Shown here one piece after another: positions 58,501 to 64,000 of a stretch of 64,000 nucleotides of DNA. Both the position numbers and the translations under genes were made by a program. Origin of the DNA: Kwoniella bestiolae CBS 10118. Its lineage: Eukaryota > Basidiomycota > Tremellomycetes > Tremellales > Cryptococcaceae. The stretch is from positions 434,001 through 498,000 of the forward strand of contig NC_089242.1 of the NCBI RefSeq assembly GCF_000512585.2. The letters are read 5' to 3'. The first letter of the stretch is position 1, and the number at the start of each line of letters is the position of its first letter. The notes under the pieces were generated by a model. That model made no database searches and had not been told where the DNA came from. It saw only the letters and a list, made by a program, of their open reading frames with translations.

Positions 58501-60790
58501 TTACTGAGCGATACCTCTCCCTTCGGCTTCTTCGTATACCTCATTGAACCCTCTACCAATCAACATCCTCCTGATCTCCTGGGTACCCGCTCCGACCGTG
58601 TATAATCTGGAATCACGAAGTAATCGACCGGCAGGGTAATCTGGTATAATAAAGTCAACTCTGCCAGCTAATAAGGAATGGTACAAATCTTTATTGCCAC
58701 CTACCATTGATATAACCATTACCGCCCTAATCACAAGTTTATCAGCTCTCATCGTCCTTTCGTACAGCTTGTGACACACAATAAAACTTACCAGGCACTG
58801 CTGAGCTTCCATAGCTACTTCTACAGCTCTATCAGAAGAATACAGGATCGCACCAGCGCAGTCCTGTGAACCGATTAGTCAGCTGATCCCTACATCCTAC
58901 TAATTACATCATCACCCACCTGCCTAGAAACCTTGCCAGCATCACAAGCCCTAGCCACGGCATATACGTACGCTCGAGAAGCGCTCAGCTTGGTATACAT
59001 ATCTATATTACAGATATACAAGCGTCAGTTGAAGGATTGTACTCGACACGATGCCTCGATCAACTCACCTGCCAATTTCCCCTGCATCAATTGGAACGTT
59101 CCGATTTTCTTGCCGAATTGCTGTCGCTCATGTGTATATTCCAATGTCAGGTCTAAGGCAGCCTGCATAATCCTATTTATCATATCAGCTGGCTCTTTCT
59201 CATGCAATCCTCTATCGGAAAGGGGGATCGGAGTGATCAGAAAAAGGAGTCACTCACCCCAGTGGTCCACCGCTCAACACCAGCCTCTCGAGATCCAATC
59301 CAGACATCAACACCGAAGCTCCCTTCCCCACTTGACCCAAAACGTTCTCTAATATTGAAGTCCAAGATCTTAGCTGCATGTCCATCTTGCGTGGGGAGCA
59401 GCCAAGACTCACCTTCAGGTATCTCAACATTATCAAAAAACAACTCAGCAGTAGGCGATCCCCTCATCTATCGGGTTGGAGTATGAACCCAAATCGTTAA
59501 TAATCCCTCCCCGAGTTGTTAAGCTCCGCGGCTGGGCTCAGTTTGGTGGAAAAAACGCTCACTCCGAATTTATCCAACTTCTCACCCACTTCAAACCCTT
59601 TATAACCCCTTTCCACCAGAAACGCAGTCATCCCTTTACTTGGCGCAACGGAGGTATCGGATTTTGCGTAGATGAGAAAGGTCGACGAAACAGGTGCGTT
59701 GGTTATCCTATGGATATACTGCCCAACTCAGTTGAGGTTACTCAAAACTATTGAGATGAGGGCAGGATTGGTTGTGTTCGAATTGAACGGCACAGTAACG
59801 CACCAGCACTTCGATCCATTCAATATCCATTTCCCATCTTTCAGCTCCGCCTTGGTCCTCATGGAAACCACGTCCGATCCGGCGTTGGGCTCTGACATTG
59901 CTAATGAACCGATATGCTCGCCTGTGAGGAGTTTGGGGAGATATTTCGTTTTTTGCTCGTCGGCTGTGTGATTGTAGAGGGATATCATCAGCAGGTAGTG
60001 GGATTGATATTACCTCAGCACAAGAAAGTTGTACAAGCAATATTGTTATTCGATATGAGAGAGGAAGTACGGAGAAAAAGATAACTCACTTCCCCACCGG
60101 TTCAGTTGATTCACCATGAGATTGGAATGTGCCTATCGCATATGATAAATCTCAGTAATCCATACTCTGTTGCGTAGGGCTATGAAAGAAACTCACACCG
60201 TAACTCAAAGCAATACTAGCCGAAGCTCTACTGAATTCTATCGATCCGAATGTAATTTGACACAGAAATCAGCAAGCTTGACTCTTCCTTCAGTGTAGCA
60301 CCACGATCATGTCGTTATGAGCACAGACAAAGGCGACTCACCCTCCATAGCTATAGTATGTTCCAGATACCCCAACCCCAACCCACCCCATTTCTCGGAG
60401 ACAGTGACTCCCAGTAATCCCATTTCACCGAGCTTAGGGAAGATGTCCTATAGCCCATATAAGCATGAGTGTTTGTAGTGCATGACAGCTCGTGATGTGG
60501 TATGGTGGGATAGGAGGATCCTATACCTACCTCCGGCAAGTGATTAGTCTTATCTATCTCTTCTGCCCTGGGCGCAATCTCCTTCTGAGCGAAATCGTGC
60601 ACTACGTTCCTGAACTATGATTGTGTCTGTTAGCTGAACGATACATCGATCCGAATGAAGGAATGCAGCTAACCTCCTCTTGTGATTCTGTTAAACCAGC
60701 AACGGCTACATTGTATGACGAGTAGAACCTATGGGATATACGATGAGAGACGCGGAATGATCGGGCGGCGATTGTCCGTATTCGTATCAT
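58501..60790 (-). CDS. IVD: isovaleryl-CoA dehydrogenase, mitochondrial
   Basis: Fourteen exons join in frame to 420 aa: 60790-60674, 60614-60531, 60447-60342, 60237-60197, 60132-60090, 59963-59804, 59707-59563, 59467-59413, 59348-59258, 59172-59069, 59002-58920, 58863-58792, 58726-58705, 58640-58501. The FAD enzyme oxidises isovaleryl-CoA in leucine breakdown and hands electrons to ETF. The start has a basic, Arg/Ser-rich targeting sequence (residues 1-26). Signatures: YGAHSNLMVNQLNRWG, LAMSEPNAGSDVVSM, MRGSPTAELFFDNVEIPE, and GLDLERLVLSGGPLG whose Glu271 aligns with the catalytic Glu specific to IVD rather than other acyl-CoA dehydrogenases. The C-terminus has GGNGYINDYPAGRLLRDSR and VGAGTQEIRRMLIGR. 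Exon 13 is only 22 nt. LEU2 lies just upstream on the same strand. Confidence 0.95.
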
Positions 60791-61251
60791 CTTGGTTGAT
60801 CGAATGGGTCTAGATTGTTGGGTATTCGATCTGATAGCTGTCCAATGTATGTATGTATGTATGTATATATATATATATTGCTTATATATGAAGGATCAAC
60901 CATTAACGATGAGACATAAGACAGAGGCGATGTTGTTCAATCCCAAGATGACTGACAGTCATGTGGTCACTCCGGTTAATCCCATTTACCGCTCACACGT
61001 GAATGATTTCTAGCTTTCATCTCCATTTCCATCATCTCATCTGCTCGTATCGACATCTTCGTACAGAGAAAGCAGGTAGTGGAGTTAGAATACCTCCCAG
61101 ATGACTACTTGTCCTTCAAGAGCACGGCTGTGATGCATACTCTGATTCTGTCTTTTATGCCATATCTACATATAAAGGCTTTTTACCACTATTACTCTTC
61201 TCTCCCCGAGACCCATCAATGCCTCTCACCTCAATCAAGCGAGACCACCGC
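60791..61251. other. IVD promoter / LEU2 trailer
   Basis: A 461-nt space between two minus-strand genes, with a (GTAT)n/(AT)n microsatellite at 60845-60878 about 60 to 90 nt upstream of the IVD start. No Leu3-type CCGG-N4-CCGG site is seen here. Confidence 0.55.
60845..60878. repeat. ATGT/AT microsatellite
   Basis: Four to five ATGT units run into an AT dinucleotide tract close upstream of the IVD start. The AT part may also act as a TATA-like element; this is not decidable here. Confidence 0.85.
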
Positions 61252-63133
61252 CTATTGCTTCAAAAGCTCCTTCAATGCCTCAACAACTTTATCTCCCACC
61301 TCCTCAGTCCTGGCATCCCCACCCAGATCTTTAGTCCTGAAATCAAATCCACCAACATCTTTCGAGTCCAACACTCTCTGAACGGCCTTTTCGATCAGGG
61401 CGGCTTCAGTGCCTTTACCGAGGGAGTATCGGAGCATCATAGCTGCTGAGAGGATCGTTCCGATTGGGTTGGCAATTCCTTGGCCGGCGATGTCGGGGGC
61501 GGAGCCGTGGATTCTGTGGGGGTGAAGGGAAGGGTTGCCAACATCAGTATGTGGTAAAAATGTGGGAATGACGTTGAGTAGAGGATATGGGATAGGTTCT
61601 ATGCGACGAAGCGAGTTTATGGAGAAACTGGGGAGATTGCACTCACGGTTCGTACAGACCCATAGTGGTGGATTTGGGATCAGGAGCACCAGCGAGAGAA
61701 GCAGAAGGTAAGAGACCGAGCGAACCGGGGATGACGGATGATTCGTCAGAGAGGCTGTATCCCAAACCAACATGTCAGCCTTATATACCATACCTCTGAT
61801 ACCAGACGGTAGGGTAAAATCTAGACCGAAGTGAAGCTTACATATCACCAAACATATTTTCCGTCAAGAGCACACCATTCAATTTCCTAGGATTAGCAAC
61901 CATGATCATAGCCGCGGAATCTACCAATTGATGCTCCAATTTCAGCTGAGGGTATTCCTTCGCCATGAGCTCCGAGACGGTTTTTCTCCATAATCTGGAT
62001 GTGGCCAGGACGTTGGCCTTGTCAATTGAAGTGATGGGGAGAGGAGGGTCGGCAGCGAGGGCGATCTGAGCGGCGACACGGGTGATTCGCTCGACTTCGG
62101 GGATGGAGTAGATACATTGGTCCCATGCTACGCCGTTTGAGTCGGTCTCTTGTCTGTCGCCGAAGTCTGTGTGGGTAAAGAGGAACGATTAGTATTCTCA
62201 CTTCATATGGAACATCTTATCTGTTCCTTCCATATGACACTCAAATGATTTCCCCTTTAGTGAATGACGAATGCCCAATGTCCACGCCAACAGACAAAGC
62301 CACATGCATGTCGACAGATTCCTCTTCTTCTTCTTCTTCGGTTTTTGTCTGTTTGGAGTAGACTAGACACACTCACAGATACCACCGATCAACTCCCTCA
62401 ACACAATAATATCAGTCCCCCTAGCGACCTCTTCTTTCAACGGACTCCTCTTGAGCAAATTCTCAGAAGCGAACGAAGCGGGTCGAATATTGGCGTAAAG
62501 ACCCAACTCCTTTCGTAGTTTGAGGATACCTTGTTCGGGTCGGACGGGACCTACACCCCATTTTGGGCCTCCTACTGAGCCTATAGGAATGAGAACATTA
62601 GATATGTTTAGCTGGAGATGTGACACACAGAGTGGACCGCAGGATCAGGACGTGAATGAACATGTACACGCTCATGACAGATATTGAGTTGAGGATGTGT
62701 TGATTATGAGACATCCACTCGCCCATCAAAACCGCATCAGCCTCTTTACAAGCATTGAGCGTAACGTCAGGTAAAGGTACCCCATGATTATCGATACCCG
62801 CCCCACCGAAATCGTACTTCTTCAAGTCGAGGGAGAGGTTGGAGTGTTCGGAGATGGTAGAGAGGACTTTGAGAGCTTGGTCGACTACTTCTGGGCCTGC
62901 ATTCACGAATAACGATAGGTCAGCAAGATCTCACTACGCTACAGCTTGAGTTCCAGCTCAAGGGGGACACGGCCCGCAAGGTAGAGATAGTCAAGGGTTG
63001 TATAGCATTCTGCACGCACCGATACCATCTCCTGGGAGAACAGCGATTTTGAAGCTACACCGGATATAGGTCAGCTCATAGCTCATCTCCTCAGATGCTC
63101 GTTAGGGTTGTAAGCTTACGTTCTGTCTGACAT
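61252..63133 (-). CDS. LEU2: 3-isopropylmalate dehydrogenase
   Basis: Seven exons (63133-63120, 63056-63022, 62896-62723, 62580-62377, 62166-61842, 61754-61647, 61513-61252) join in frame to 373 aa. The enzyme oxidatively decarboxylates 3-isopropylmalate in leucine synthesis. Motifs: [20 protein letters not shown], the Arg-rich substrate block [11 protein letters not shown], the Lys site region [15 protein letters not shown], and the signature [20 protein letters not shown] followed by [20 protein letters not shown]. The first two exons are only 14 and 35 nt. Intron 3 (62722-62581) begins with GC (ATGG then GCGAGT) and ends in TATAG, a GC-AG intron; using it restores the invariant GSVGGPKW. 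The cytosolic or mitochondrial location is not clear; no strong targeting signal is visible. Confidence 0.95.
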
Positions 63134-63531
63134 TGTTGGATATAATTGTCTTTTGATTGTTGTTAAACAAGTATGATTCAATCAACCTATCGATGTCTTT
63201 CGAAAAGTCAGTCAGTGGTCGAGCTATTCGTTCACGCACTCTGACTTTCGGCCAATAATCGCAATGATCGACTCGGGTGAGCCGGCCGAAGATACTGATT
63301 CATATATTTGGGATAAAATGGGATAAATTCGCATTGCAATAATCAGATTGTAGCAGCAGATCGTAGCAGAGGTGGACATAGCCGCATATCCCTTTGATTT
63401 ATGATCAGTGAAAGATAAGATTTTGAGATTGAGATGGAGATGCGAACGAGGTCAAGTGAAGATATCTCAGCACTGCTATAACAATCTCGGCAGAACCATC
63501 ATTGATACCTAGATACATAGCATAAGACAGA
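63134..63531. promoter_or_regulatory. bidirectional promoter LEU2 / NOB1
   Basis: The start codons of LEU2 (-) and NOB1 (+) are divergent, 398 nt apart. It contains GAGCCGGCC near 63280 and a GGGATAAA direct repeat near 63310-63326; no perfect Leu3 site is visible. Confidence 0.5.
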
Positions 63532-63967
63532 ATGGTACTTTCATACAGCTCAATAGCCAAACCAACGTCCAACACCCCCAACGTCATTTCCATCGCTTCT
63601 TCTTCCAAGTCCACTCCCACTCCCACTCCGGCCGCTACTTCTTCTTCATCCAACGAAAACGAACAAGATGAATCGCCTTCAGCCTCAGCTTCGTCGCCTG
63701 CGCCTGCGTCTGCATCGCAACCACAGCCTCAAGAGCGCCAGCCCATCGCTTCCAGCTCGAAGAGTACGACAATCCAACACCTCATCTTAGATGCCGGACC
63801 CTTACTCTCCCTCACTCCTCTTCGACACCTCGCCGGATCATTCCATACGACCCCTATGGTCTTGGCGGAACTACGAGATCCAAAGGCCAGAGAACATTGG
63901 GAGAGGCTTGGATTGACTGGTGTAGAGGTGACTGTTGAACATCCCTCGAGTGAGGCTATGGCTGCTG
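63532..63967 (+). CDS. NOB1: 20S pre-rRNA endonuclease Nob1 (partial, first exon)
   Basis: The first exon of a gene that leaves the window: 145 complete codons to a probable GTGGGT donor at 63968. Nob1 is the PIN-domain nuclease that cuts 20S pre-rRNA to 18S at the end of 40S ribosome maturation. After a Ser/Thr/Pro-rich, Tremellales-like extension of about 80 residues comes the PIN start HLILDAGPLLSLTPLRHLAG with the first catalytic Asp at residue 87, then TTPMVLAELRDPKAREHWER and LGLTGVEVTVEHPSSEAM, the conserved Nob1 N-domain. Reading through the donor would meet a stop within four codons, so splicing is needed. The zinc ribbon and the remaining acidic residues lie outside the window. Confidence 0.9.
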
Positions 63968-64000
63968 GTGGGTTGTCTCTTTAGTCTCATGGATCGAACC

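Noticed and set aside
60791..61251. Leu3-type CCGG-N4-CCGG site controlling LEU2 or IVD
   Set aside because: No such site seen here or at 63134-63531.
63968..63984. A 17-nt GT...AG intron at the end of NOB1 exon 1
   Set aside because: Far too short to splice; the true acceptor must lie beyond the window.

Overview
The window is nuclear DNA of a basidiomycete yeast or related fungus, most likely a tremellomycete of the Cryptococcus/Kwoniella type. Almost every gene is cut by many short introns (about 40 to 150 nt, mostly GTGAGT/GTAAGT donors, CTRAY-like branch points, TAG/CAG acceptors). The encoded proteins are fungal housekeeping orthologues, and one tRNA gene carries an intron. I rebuilt the exons by hand from splice consensus, reading-phase continuity and protein-family continuity. 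Each spliced model given closes in frame unless stated otherwise. Names rest on recognised motifs, not on a database search.

Left third (1-18 kb): an intron-containing tRNA-Leu(AAG) on the minus strand with an A/T-rich upstream element and a T7 terminator; a PRCC-type nuclear protein (+); an Rxt2-like histone-deacetylase subunit (-); glutamine synthetase GLN1 (-); an unusual single-pass membrane protein with a beta-rich adhesin-like ectodomain, a His/Asp/Lys-rich insertion and a collagen-like Pro/Gly tract that holds an apparent frameshift (-); a secreted Cys-rich, Ala/Ser-linker protein (-); and Mediator subunit MED17 (-).

Middle (18-43 kb): MED17 is divergent from the giant lipid-transfer protein gene CSF1/BLTP1 (+, 18 exons, 3,165 aa). 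Then come a small P-loop kinase (+), a USP-family deubiquitinase (-), the glucosidase II beta subunit GTB1 (-) divergent from mitochondrial ETF-ubiquinone oxidoreductase (+), and an unrecognised roughly 124-aa protein encoded by four small exons (+).

Right third (43.8-64 kb): the U2 snRNP SF3b subunit RSE1/SF3B3 (+, 20 exons including a 9-nt micro-exon), an AlaX-type alanyl-tRNA editing protein (+), a Gln/His-rich bHLH transcription factor (+), the mitochondrial supercomplex factor RCF2 (-), isovaleryl-CoA dehydrogenase (-), 3-isopropylmalate dehydrogenase LEU2 (-), and the first exon of the ribosome-biogenesis nuclease NOB1 (+), which runs off the right edge.

Functionally the region is mostly ordinary core metabolism and RNA/protein processing. 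The one pathway link is leucine: LEU2 (synthesis) sits head-to-tail next to IVD (breakdown), and ETF-QO, which receives IVD electrons through ETF, lies 18 kb away. I found no transposon, CRISPR array, phage or clustered novel system. The least ordinary items are the frameshifted Pro/His-rich membrane protein, the extreme micro-exons, a GC-AG intron in LEU2, the AlaX metal-site substitution, and the unrecognised gene at 42.5 kb.
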